Positions 34,165-44,238 of a stretch of 64,000 bases of DNA are shown in pieces; position 1 is the stretch's first letter, and each line of letters begins with the position of its first letter. Position numbers and translations under genes: made by a program. The stretch lies in contig WION01000033.1 of NCBI GenBank assembly GCA_015039365.1, positions 1-64,000 of the forward strand, written 5' to 3'. This DNA is from Amanita rubescens (Eukaryota; Basidiomycota; Agaricomycetes; Agaricales; Amanitaceae). The notes beneath the pieces are model-generated. The model was not told the origin of the DNA and made no database searches. It saw only the letters and a list, made by a program, of their open reading frames with translations.

Positions 34165-34640
34165 GACCTAAAAAGGTAAATCCCAAAAAAGTAAACTGCA
34201 CAGCCACAAAACTTGTGGCAACTTGACGACTTGTTGACTGCACAGCCACAAAACTTGTGGCAACTTGAAAGCCTGTTGACTGAGATCCTTATCCACTTCA
34301 CAAGAATATAACTGCACAGCACGTTCACTTCTCGAATTATAAACTGCAAAGCCACACATTTGTGACGACTTGAGAGCTTGTTGACTCGGATTCCTAATCC
34401 ACTTCCCAAAAATATAAACTGTGCAGCCACAAAACTTGTGGAGACTTGACAGCTTGTTGACTGGGATCTTAATCCACTCCAAAAAAGAATAAACTGCACA
34501 GCCTGTTCACTTGGATCCTGGTCTACTCCCCAAGATATAAACTGCAATGCCACACATTTATGACAACTTGAGAGCTCATTGACTGGGACCCTAATCCACT
34601 TGCCAAAATATAAAGTGAACAACGATGAAGCTTGTAGCAG
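34165..34640. repeat. Degenerate tandem repeat of about 85 bp
   Basis: AAACTGCACAGCCACAAAACTTGTGGCAACTTG...GTTGACTGGGATCCTAATCCACTTCCCAAAAATAT recurs about six times with substitutions and deletions. The minus strand is open for 171 codons with repeated SSCHKFCG and KWIR.PVN motifs. This could be a chance effect of the repeat. Confidence 0.6.
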
Positions 34641-35805
34641 CTTCTTGACTAGGATTAACTTGATCATGTAGACACAATTCTTAACAATGTGGCAAATGTT
34701 CCTGATTACTTCTCAACATCCGGGTGTGGGACACATTTGACAGGGTTACTTCTTAACAACATGGCATATGTTCCTGATTACTTCTTAGCATGCAGGCATG
34801 CTATGCATTTGACAGGGTTACTTCTTAACTACACTGTGATATTGCCAATATTCCTTATCACTTGTTAAGTTCTTGCTGTGCAGGCATAGGTGCTTTTTGA
34901 CAGGCTTACTCCCCAACCACACTGTGATATTGCATACATTCCTGATTACTTGTTAACATTTTGCCTTGGAGGTATATGTGCTGATTGCCTGTATACCAGA
35001 AACTCAGCTAATGACTTCTTTACAGGCTGCCTATATTGCTGATAGCTCTTGCATAACAACTGCATGCGGGACAATCGGAATTGTCATGGCATAGCTTCAG
35101 GAGGCTTATAAACCATAGGACTTTTCATCATTTGATTTGTAAGACTTAGTATGATGTATTCTGGAATCCTGATACTCAATCTTTCATGACTTGGGACTTG
35201 TACAATGCCTCTAACATCTTATTGCCTTAGATGCAAAAGGCCTAAGATGTACTTGTGATTAAATTGACTGATCATTGTATATTCTACATGGTTTGACAAA
35301 TTGCATAGTCTCATTAGCATGAGACCTGATAGACGACAGGACCAATGGGTGAATGGCTACACTAATCTAGTGTACTTGTAATGTATGTCAATGACTAATG
35401 TTTGACCCAATGAAATTCAGGAGCCCTAACTCAAATGTACTTGTGATCATAAAGCCATTATTGTTTATAGTGAGGTAAATCTGGACAACAGGAAGTGGGA
35501 TGCACTTGATATATGCATGGACTATGTTATATTGATTATTTTACTCTGTATTGTTATGCAACTTACGCTATCTGATGCTATTTCTTGACTTGTTTACCAC
35601 TGATAATGCTCACTAGACAACTGACACAAATGTTGTCCTTGAAGTTCCTGTTGTAATATAGTTCTATTGTTTGTACACAAGTTCATAAGACAGCACAAGT
35701 TTTTTTGCAGGGTTGCTGATGCATTATATCGCTTGTCATCAGGCTACAATCTATTTGTGATTGACGTTAAACATAGACAGATAATAAAAGTATAAAAAAT
35801 ACTCC
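34641..35805. other. AT-rich spacer with weak repeats
   Basis: 34690-34960 has four or five diverged units with CCTGATTACTTCTTAACA and TTTGACAGGGTTACTTC. The rest, to 35805, shows no gene or strong repeat. Confidence 0.4.
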
Positions 35806-36220
35806 GCAGATCGCACCGTCATGATCGGCGGAGTATTTCCTGCTGATAAAAATAGAAAAATACTCCGCCGATCACACTGCCATGATCGGCGGAGTATTTT
35901 CCCGCAGTTAGAAGTATATATAAGTATCTTGTTAAATGTTCTACTAATTTTGTATGTATGATTGTCATCCGCAGACTGGGACACTACAATTCGCGGATAT
36001 ATTTCACATGAATGAGTGATCCTGCTTAGTATCCTCATCCGCGCTTCATGTTGTCAACATTCGCGGATACTTCTGGGGCAAATTATATGTTTCATGTGTG
36101 TTTTGTATGTCCAGACTAAAAAATCTTCCACAAGTTATTTTTTATTTTTGAGCCATGTTGTCTGCCAAATCGAAACCTGAACCCTCCCCTGCATACCCTA
36201 AACCCCCTACCCTAACTCAA
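35806..36220. repeat. Two TCCGCC hairpins plus TCCGC-rich repeat, related to 21790-22760
   Basis: Two tandem hairpins occur. The second (35865-35901) has perfect 18-bp arms AAAATACTCCGCCGATCA and TGATCGGCGGAGTATTTT around CACTGCCA; the first (about 35806-35848) has slightly imperfect arms. Downstream order (CATCCGC motifs, TTTCATGTGTGTTTTGTATGT, GAGCCATGTTGTCTGCCAAATCGAA) matches 22560-22760. A short CCCTAA-like stretch follows at 36195-36217. Confidence 0.75.
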
Positions 36221-36383
36221 ATAGGGTGTATATAATTGATGTCTACATCAGGAAGAAAATATTACAGATGCATGAACAACAAAGGGAATGCATATGAGAA
36301 GTGATCTATGTACAAATAAATATGATCTCAATGCAAAGGCAATGCAGCCAATATATCACTGACTGGATATCATACTGTGTGTT

Positions 36384-39300
36384 TCACCCTGCCATAAATT
36401 GTTCAAAACTAATGCATGACTAGACAAAGCACATACCATCAATGTGAGACACCTGCCTATTGAGTAATGTGACAAAATGACCAGAGTGCATAAAGTCAGG
36501 AGTAATGTCAGTCTTCAGCTTCTGAGCATAGCCTTTTTGCTTGTATTGATCCATGGCCTCTGTGACTGATGGCAGAAATGGTTTATTGATCCAAAAGGAT
36601 AGCTTGGCAATGATAATAATTGCTCCAAGGTTTAAGCATAAATTCAGTACATGAAAAGGAGTGATTTACAAACTAAGACCTGGCAATCAGTAGGCTTGTT
36701 GCAATGGCATCAGTTTTGTACTACCCAAAAAGAAAAAAGAAAAACACCTTGGCTGCAAAGTTCCTTTGCCTGTTTCCAAACATCGAGAAAAATTCATGCT
36801 AGTTATGTATGAGATAGAGAATACAGAATAATCACATGAGGTGGGAGTGGGTGAGCTGAAATGAAATCTTACAATCTATGATGATAATAATGTAAAAGGA
36901 CAACATGGAAAAGATAAGGCAATATGCTCACTTTCTGATATGTATAAATAGGATGTAATGATATATCAAACATTCATGAATTGAGGTATGCTGAGAATGC
37001 AGGTCAAAAAAATTGCAAAGGAACTCACAAGCTGTTGGTCATAGGAAAAAATGTGATGAGACTGCCTTTCACAAAATGTGCAATGTCACTCACTTCCTGT
37101 TGGTCATAGGAAAAGATGTGATGAGACTGCCTTTCACAAAATGTGCAATGTCACTCACTTCCTGTTGGTCATAGGAAAAGATGTGATGAGACTGCCTTTC
37201 ACAAAATGTGCAATGTCACTCACTTCCTGTTGGTCATAGGAAAAGATGTGATGAGACTGCCTTTCACAAAATGTGCAATGTCACTCACAACCTGTTGGTC
37301 ATAGGAAAAGATGTGATGAGACTGCCTTTCACAAAATGTGCAATGTCACTCACAAGCTGTTGGTCATAGGAAAAGATGTGATGAGACTGCCTTTCACAAA
37401 ATGTGCAATGTCACTCACAACCTGTTGGTCATAGGAAAAGATGTGATGAGACTGCCTTTCAAAAAATGTGCAATGTCACTCACAAGCTGTTGGTCATAGG
37501 AAAAGATGTGATGAGACTGCCTTTCAAAAAATGTGCAATGTCACTCACTCGCTGTTGGTCATAGGAAAAGATGTGATGAGACTGCCTTTCACAAAATGTG
37601 CAATGTCACTCACTCGCTGTTGGTCATAGGAAAAGATGTGATGAGACTGCCTTTCACAAAATGTGCAATGTCACTCACTCGCTGTTGGTCATAGGAAAAG
37701 ATGTGATGAGACTGCTTTTCACAAAATGTGCAATGTCACTCACAAGCTGTTGGTCATAGGAAAAGATGTGATGAGACTGCCTTTCACAAAATGTGCAATG
37801 TCACTCACATCCTGTTGGTCATAGGAAAAGATGTGATGAGACTGCCTTTCACAAAATGTGCAATGTCACTCACTCCCTGTTGGTCATAGGAAAAGATGTG
37901 ATGAGACTGCCTTTCACAAAATGTGCAATGTCACTCACAAACTATTGGTCATAGGAAAAGATGTGATGAGACTGCCTTTCACAAAATGTGCAATGTCACT
38001 CACAAGCTGTTGGTCATAGGAAAAGATGTGATGAGACTGCCTTTCACAAAATGTGCAATGTCACTTACATGCTGTTGGTCATAGGAAAAGATGTGATGAG
38101 ACTGCCTTTCACAAAATGTGCAATGTCACTCACATCCTGTTGGTCATAGGAAAAGATGTGATGAGACTGCCTTTCACAAAATGTGCAATGTCACTCACAA
38201 GCTGTTGGTCATAGGAAAAGATGTGATGAGACTGCCTTTCACAAAATGTGCAATGTCACTCACTCGCTGTTGGTCATAGGAAAAGATGTGATGAGACTGC
38301 CTTTCACAAAATGTGCAATGTCACTCACAAACTATTGGTCATAGGAAAAGATGTGATGAGACTGCCTTTCACAAAATGTGCAATGTCACTCACAAGCTGT
38401 TGGTCATAGGAAAAGATGTGATGAGACTGCCTTTCACAAAATGTGCAATGTCACTTACATGCTGTTGGTCATAGGAAAAGATGTGATGAGACTGCCTTTC
38501 ACAAAATGTGCAATGTCACTCACAAGCTGTTGGTCATAGGAAAAGATGTGATGAGACTGCCTTTCACAAAATGTGCAATGTCATGTCACTCACTTCCTGT
38601 TGGTCATAGGAAAAGATGTGATGAGACTGCCTTTCACAAAATGTGCAATGTCACTCACTTCCTGTTGGTCATAGGAAAAGATGTGATGAGACTGCCTTTC
38701 ACAAAATGTGCAATGTCACTCACTTCCTGTTGGTCATAGGAAAAGATGTGATGAGACTGCCTTTCACAAAATGTGCAATGTCACTCACTCGCTGTTGGTC
38801 ATAGGAAAAGATGTGATGAGACTGCCTTTCACAAAATGTGCAATGTCACTCACTCGCTGTTGGTCATAGGAAAAGATGTGATGAGACTGCCTTTCACAAA
38901 ATGTGCAATGTCACTCACAAACTGTTAGACATAGGCAAAAATTTGGTAAGGTCATCTTTTGAACCACTAAATTAGCATGACATGCTGCTAACCTCCTATG
39001 TTTATAGGAAAAGATGTGATTTCACTGCTTTTCACAAAACTTGCAATATCACCCACAATCTGTAGAACAAAATAATGTGTCCAAATTGTCCTCTAGCCAA
39101 ATGGCCAGCATCACTCACTTCCTTTTAGAATGGAATTAGTATCCTGAGGAGTTGAAAAAAAAGAAAACAATGCCACTGACTCTCTTTTGCTGTATTTCAT
39201 ATGATGAATTCACATGTCACAGAAGGATCACATACATCCTGTTTATTTCACAATAGCTTGTGAAGAGACTTTGAAAAGGAGAAATATTTACTGTCTGTTG

Positions 39301-41356
39301 TTTTGGGACATCATATAATGTTTATAAGCAGACAGAAAGGAAATGTTACTTACTTCCTGTTATTAGTAATCCAATGAAATTTGTTGAGACTCTCTTTCAG
39401 ATAATAATATGTTACCAACTTTCTGTTGCTCATTGAGTAGTATGTCTGATAAGCTGTGCAAACATCAATGTTGCTTACTTTCTTTAAGCAGGTCAGATGT
39501 AGTGTGAAGGAACATTGTATTACTCACTCCCTGTCCATGAGAGACTGGATTGACAAGTCTGCTTACAATGATAGATCAACTCACTTGCTATTGGCCATAT
39601 GGTGCACCATGGGATCATTTACCAAAAATCAAAATTGAGTCATGTCACTCACTTCCTGTAGATTATGGGACAAGAGTGCTGATCACAAAAGGAAGCATTA
39701 CTCACAAACTGTTGTCATGAGACAATATATCAGATCTATGCTATGTAGTCCAATGTCACTTACCCACTGAGATCAATATCGTCAGATCCTGCTGCCAACT
39801 TGAATATGGTGACAGTGACTAACCTGCGCTTCACTCAGTTGTTTATTGGCCATCTGAACCATGACTAATTTTGTTTTCATGTGAAGGCATTGGAGTGTTA
39901 CTTACCACCTGATGAACATTTGCAAGTATTTATCATTCCATATGAAGGTTACCTACCTCCCTGTCCACCTATTTCCATTCAAATTTTCCTATGCTATGTG
40001 CAGTTTGACAAAAATGCATACCCAAAAATGTGGAAATTTTGAAAAAACTATGATAATGACCTCATCCCATGTCCAATCTCTATACTTCAGAACTTGTCTG
40101 AACAATGTCAATGTTAGTAAGTGACAAAGATGTGAATGTGACCCTCACTGAAGTGCAGATTTAACACAAAGGTCAAGATTATTCATCTGTGTTGAAACGA
40201 ACAGCTCATGTATGCTGTTATCATCTATTGCATCAGCAGTTTGCTGAGTTAATTCAGCACAATTCTTCTCTGGTAAATCCATGTCTATGAAACAACATTA
40301 CTCCTGTTTTTCAGGAAGAAATCCTCATCATTCTCACCTTCCAATTGCACATATGCCTTGGGAGGATATTTGGTATCTGAAACTTTAGGAAGATAAACTT
40401 TCTGAAAAGTGATTTCAGCAATTTCCCTGGCTCTCTCCCACTTATCCTCATCCTTTGCATCAGTCAAGTTGACATATTCACTGGCTATTTGACCATCAAA
40501 TTTAGTGAATATAACCACCAAAGGGACTGTAAAGGAAATATTTACTAGTCAGTACTAGTAGATTTGTGGCAAGTTGGCCAATGGAAAGGAGGTAACATAA
40601 CCAATCTCTCCAAAACCAACTTGAAGTTACAAGATGAGATATGAATTCATTAGGGCTTACCTCTGCCTGTCCCTTCATTGAAGAATTCAAGTTCTGCAGG
40701 TAGAATGGGACGAGGACTGTCCATGGGTATACAGTACCTAGAGGAAGCCAGGTCAGCCAGTACTGTAAAGGGATAGAGCAAGATACCAAATTGCATGCAG
40801 CTGGTTTTTCAGCTCAGTTTCTCCAGACTTCTTTTCAATGAACTTCCAAGCAATCTCCAATTCCTCAGTTGAACCAGATTCAAAACCCTGAGAGTCATGG
40901 AAGATAAAGTTACTTCCAGGGTATGTAATTTGATGCTCAATATCATGCAGGCCTCTCTGATATTGTTGCATGTAAATGGGTACATCCATACATCATTATC
41001 TGACTCACCTCAATTGATGGCATCAAATGATTCACAGACTGTTCAAGCTGATTACCTGCAAGAAACTCAGCAGCCAAACTTGGAAGCACAAACTCAGATT
41101 GACTTACCATCCTTGCCATATATGATGGGCTTTGTCCCCTTGGCTACACCACAAACCTTCTCAAGGATGGTTGTCTTGCCTGCATTAGCCCTCCCAATGA
41201 CAAGGATGCGAAAGTGTGGGCATAGATAGCGTTCTTTGATTATTTGAAGATGTGTCTCATCTTGATCTGCTATTGTCAAGGATTAGAGATGCTGATTCAC
41301 ATAAAATGATAAATTAGCCTACTCAAAGATCCAGGTGCACCAGTTGTGGCTGCCAT
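36384..41356 (-). CDS. P-loop GTPase gene with a chain of about 47 three-nucleotide exons
   Basis: Proposed exons run 41356-41323, 41269-41108, 41055-41009, 40956-40787, 40737-40661, 40526-40338 and 40284-40149, giving a G domain. G1 is GRANAGKT (residues 37-44), G3 is DSQG (102-105) and G4 is TKFD (171-174). The start ATG at 41356 is chosen because exon 1 then joins exon 2 in frame. Next come a 12-nt exon (40097-40086), a 4-nt exon (39960-39957), about 47 exons of 3 nt (39908 to 36873, residues 278-324), and exons 36798-36748 (HEFFSMFGNRQRNFAAK), 36679-36670, 36622-36437 (AKLSFWINKPFLPSVTEAMD) and a last one with TGA at 36386-36384. All parts sum to 1224 nt, exactly 408 codons. The G-domain family is expanded in Agaricomycetes. 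The microexon chain is inferred from splice sites only. Confidence 0.75.
36932..36934 (-). other. Three-nucleotide exon (AAA) downstream of the array
   Basis: TATCAG-AAA-GTGAGC on the minus strand. The next one, CATCATAG-ATT-GTAAGA, is at 36873-36875. They connect the array to the 51-nt exon at 36798-36748 and keep phase 0. They lie outside the 65-bp repeat, so repeat copying does not explain the spacing. Confidence 0.65.
37029..38921 (-). repeat. 65-bp tandem array: 62-nt intron plus 3-nt exon, 29 units and one more 3-nt exon at the edge
   Basis: On the minus strand each unit is GTGAGTGACATTGCACATTT... to ...TATGACCAACAG (62 nt), followed by a variable triplet. Triplets (minus strand) are CTT in 8 units, CGA in 6, GAA in 6, CAT, TTT, GAT and GTT in 2 each, and GGA in 1. 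The 62-nt part is nearly invariant: one unit has 5 extra bases at 38581-38585, two have CAAAAAATG, two have CCAATAG acceptors and two have GTAAGT donors. Two six-unit blocks 390 bp apart (starting with the CAT triplets at 38459 and 38069) form a higher-order repeat. The array lies inside the GTPase gene between its exons. Confidence 0.9.
38919..39960 (-). other. Diverged microexon region: AG-3 nt-GT kept while introns differ
   Basis: Minus-strand 3-nt exons flanked by AG and a GT donor are at 39906-39908, 39764-39766, 39706-39708, 39653-39655, 39585-39587, 39528-39530, 39479-39481, 39420-39422, 39354-39356, 39292-39294, 39236-39238, 39181-39183, 39119-39121, 39057-39059, 38993-38995 and 38919-38921. 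Donors vary (GTAAGT, GTGAGT, GTTGGT, GTAAAT, GTATGT, GTCAGT, GTGGGT, GTTAGC), as do intron bodies (46-71 nt, except about 139 nt around the skipped site). At 39823/39824 a CAG meets GTTAGT with no exon between them. The triplets spell only sense codons in the frame fixed by the flanking exons. Confidence 0.8.
40098..40148 (-). other. Intron with a CTAAC branch site before the microexon chain
   Basis: GTGAGG...CTTACTAACATTGACATTGTTCAG, 51 nt. The last large exon ends in phase 2 (CTTCA), and the 12-nt and 4-nt exons that follow shift the chain to phase 0. Confidence 0.65.
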
Positions 41357-42064
41357 AGCTTGAGCTAGGATCAAGATCAGATTGTTTGATTGAGGGGGTG
41401 GTGAAATGGAAATGATGCTTGCCACTGGAGATATGGAAAAAGCAGTGATAGCTGGGTGTGTGAATCAAGAGGGGATTGTGTACCGGAGACTTGGATGAGG
41501 AAATGGATGATGTGTCTGGATCCTGGATCAAGAGATCAGCAAGCAGCCATGGTGGTTCTGGCATGATGTGGCTTGACCTACTAGTTCGTGAGGCGTAGAT
41601 GGTGTGTGCGGGCAAAGTGACTCGTTGCAATACAGTCAGATGACCGTGTGAAAGGCAAGAGCTGGTTAGAGATGATGCGTTTGCTGTTGGTTAAGACTTG
41701 AGAGTGCACGGAGCGAGTGCACTCTGGGTACAAGCGAAATCAAATGGTCGTCTTGTCAAAGGATTGAGAGCGCGCAGGACTACTATAAGTTCACGTGCGA
41801 GGCAGCACTGACCCCAGGAACCAGGCTGCTCTCGGGCCCAGTCATACATATTTAGATAACTTCTCCATTTGGCAACGTGGGTCTTCCTGAGGCCATTCTA
41901 GCTCTTTCTCGAGACTACGGACTATCATCAGGCAAGTTACGCAACAATACGGACGGGCGCTCGCCTACGAATGCTCCCTTCATTGACCGTGCTTCCAGCT
42001 GAGACTACTACAAATTGTCCACCCCAACCGCCATCTTCTATTCGCGTCTCGGCCAGTTCATTGA
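41357..42064. other. Upstream region of the GTPase gene and spacer
   Basis: This holds the probable promoter of the minus-strand GTPase. A longer minus frame (41630-41319) is open but in another frame than exon 1. No repeat is evident. Confidence 0.4.
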
Positions 42065-44238
42065 AACCTAACCAATCTTATAATCGAGCTACTGGCGATA
42101 TGCGGAGGACGGGGCATGCGAGCTGTTCCGAACAGGCTTTACGGCGCTACACGCAAACGACGAGACGGACAGTAGGGACCAACACATATGAAGGTGCATT
42201 CATCTCTTTCCGTCTCAAAACTTGACTGACCCCCTTCCTCAGGCCTCCGAGTCATGTCCTTCATGCGCCCATCAACGTCTATAAACTCCATATCGGCGCC
42301 ATCTCCTGATATCCGTACGTCACGATCCAACCTGAAAAATACCGACGCGCACAGGTGTCGAACGAAATCCGGCCTCTACCAGCCTCGTTCATGTCGGCCT
42401 GCCGCCTACTTCATTCCATCTGGTTTGGCCTCTGCTGCTGCAGATATATCTCTCAACACGGCCTCATCTTCCTCTGCTCCTCCCAACTTTCTTCTTCCCA
42501 CGGAAAAAATCATCGCTGCCACATTCTACTTACTCTCCTCTTCCTCCTCCCTCCGACCCTACTGGCTCAGATCTGCTGTCGAAGTACAGGTCCGCGAAAC
42601 GCCGCTCTGGCTATGCTATTGCTTCCGGTAAACGCGTATCTCCCGTTTCATTCGCAGATTACTGACCTCGCCCTTCCACAGATCCCGTCATACAGCCGCT
42701 TCCTGCGCCTCTCGCGCATTCCATTCTGCTTATGCACCGGCTGTCCCCTTCTCTTCCTGCCATGTACAGTCACAAGGAAATAGGAAGAGAAAACTCGGTC
42801 GAAGTCGACGTCACCCTAGTCCATGACAAATCCACCCCAGAAGATATCGCGTCGAGATGCAGAGTGGTTAAGACGATGACAACTCTAGACAGTAAGTCGT
42901 TTACTCCTCGTACAATGGATGGTCCATGATACCTAATCCACTACCTCAGTGATGCACACCGGATCATGTGCCTCTAGTACGAACGATCCCTTCCGAATCC
43001 CAGCCTACTGATTCTCTTTTATGGTCCAAATCAAGGAATAGCCGGCCGACGACCTCCTTCCTCCCTGCCCCATTACTATGCCAGATACGAGTCCCCAATG
43101 ACTACTGAGACCGCACCCGTGTCTTCCCGCTGTCGCCTCGTGAATCGGAAGAGCTACCCGATGCACCGGTCATACGAAACGCCAATCTCAATAGTTAGTT
43201 CGGTTCTTGTATTATGTACAGACTGTATAACAACTTTTTCTTCCTTATTTCGAAAAATTAACGTAAATTACACCAATAACGATACTCATTCCGCCATAAC
43301 TCGTATTCACTCGGCCAATCAAGGCCCCTCCCCATTTCCCGAAGGCCCCATCCCAGCTTTTTCCCCGTCCCTCCCCTTTTTGCCTTTTGCTCCCGGTCCA
43401 CCCCCAATCCCACCTTCAGACTTGACACCATGAACTTTTGTACAAACCCCCGAGCTGCCTGCGCTTTCAAGCTGTCGTCTTGGGTCGACGAACTACCGAC
43501 ACTCAGTTCTGTGAACCCCCACCCAAACTCCCTCTCGCAGTACTTTCTCTTTGACAAGGTACCGCAATTTATTGTGCACCGAGATGAGGCATCGCGCTCG
43601 GATATGGTCCCGCATGATGAGGTATAGATCAGTATGTGGAAATAATCCACACCCGAGTAGTCGTTTGTGGAAGCCTATAGCTTCCGGTATTGACATCGTC
43701 ACATCATCGCGTTGGCTGTGATGAGTGCTGAGTATCTTTCGATTCCAGCGCTTTTCGTCCCTTCGAGTATCATCCGCCCCGATGCCATCGCATTGTGCAT
43801 ACCAAACTGCGCGTCTCCCAACCCGAGATCCACACAGCTCTTCTGAATCCATACCGCAGCCGGGTGGTGCACAGACCACTGCTTTCAGTTCTGTCGTTCT
43901 TTTTCACGTTGGAAGCAGTTAACGTTGAACGCGCGGCAGGTGACGGTGCCCCTGACTCGCCCTGAGGATGACTCGAGGGAGAATCTTTCATGCTTATCCT
44001 CCACGTTCTCGGAACCCAACTTCCGCCCACGGTCCTCCCAAACGATCTGGTCCATAATCCTATCTCTCAAGCACATCCAATACCCACACAGCGCGTTCAA
44101 CGCCTCCACCCGGACTCGTTGGCAGCATCTCATCCTGTCGAGGGAGACCCACGTTGGCTTTTCACCGTCTTTATGAGGCAACTTGGGGAACTCGGAAAAA
44201 CTGTGATGAAAAAGAAGCGAGGGTCGAAGAATTTCATT
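42065..44238 (-). repeat. Tandem duplication, copy A, of an unknown gene segment
   Basis: Starts CCTAACCAATCTTATAATCGAGCTACTGGCGATATGCGGAGGA, the same sequence that begins copy B at 44245. Shared minus-strand coding-like segments include GDGADMEFIDVDGRMKDMTR (about 42260-42310), IRARCLISV.NKLRYLVKE (43550-43610), VCAPPG (43870), and a terminal RSSS-type region near 44200. The minus frame 43885-44181 (ALNALCGYWMCLRDRIMDQI) may be another exon. No domain was recognised. Reading frames are broken into short pieces with no confirmed introns, so it may be a decayed or multi-exon gene. Confidence 0.55.

Noticed and set aside
34690..34960. Minus-strand AAG-AA-GTAACC / GTAATC motifs in a weak repeat
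   Set aside because: Spacing is 2 nt and irregular, donors are poor and no coding exon flanks it. It does not extend the microexon model.
38443..38739. 98-codon plus-strand open frame across the 65-bp array
   Set aside because: It is a by-product of the tandem repeat (65 is not a multiple of 3, so the frame cycles), and it lies antisense to the GTPase gene.
37029..38921. CRISPR array
   Set aside because: Repeats are 62 nt with 3-nt variable parts in a eukaryotic genome. There are no spacers of normal size.
41319..41630. 103-codon minus frame as the N-terminus of the GTPase
   Set aside because: Joined to exon 2 by the GTAGGC donor it meets a stop. The ATG at 41356 in another frame joins correctly.
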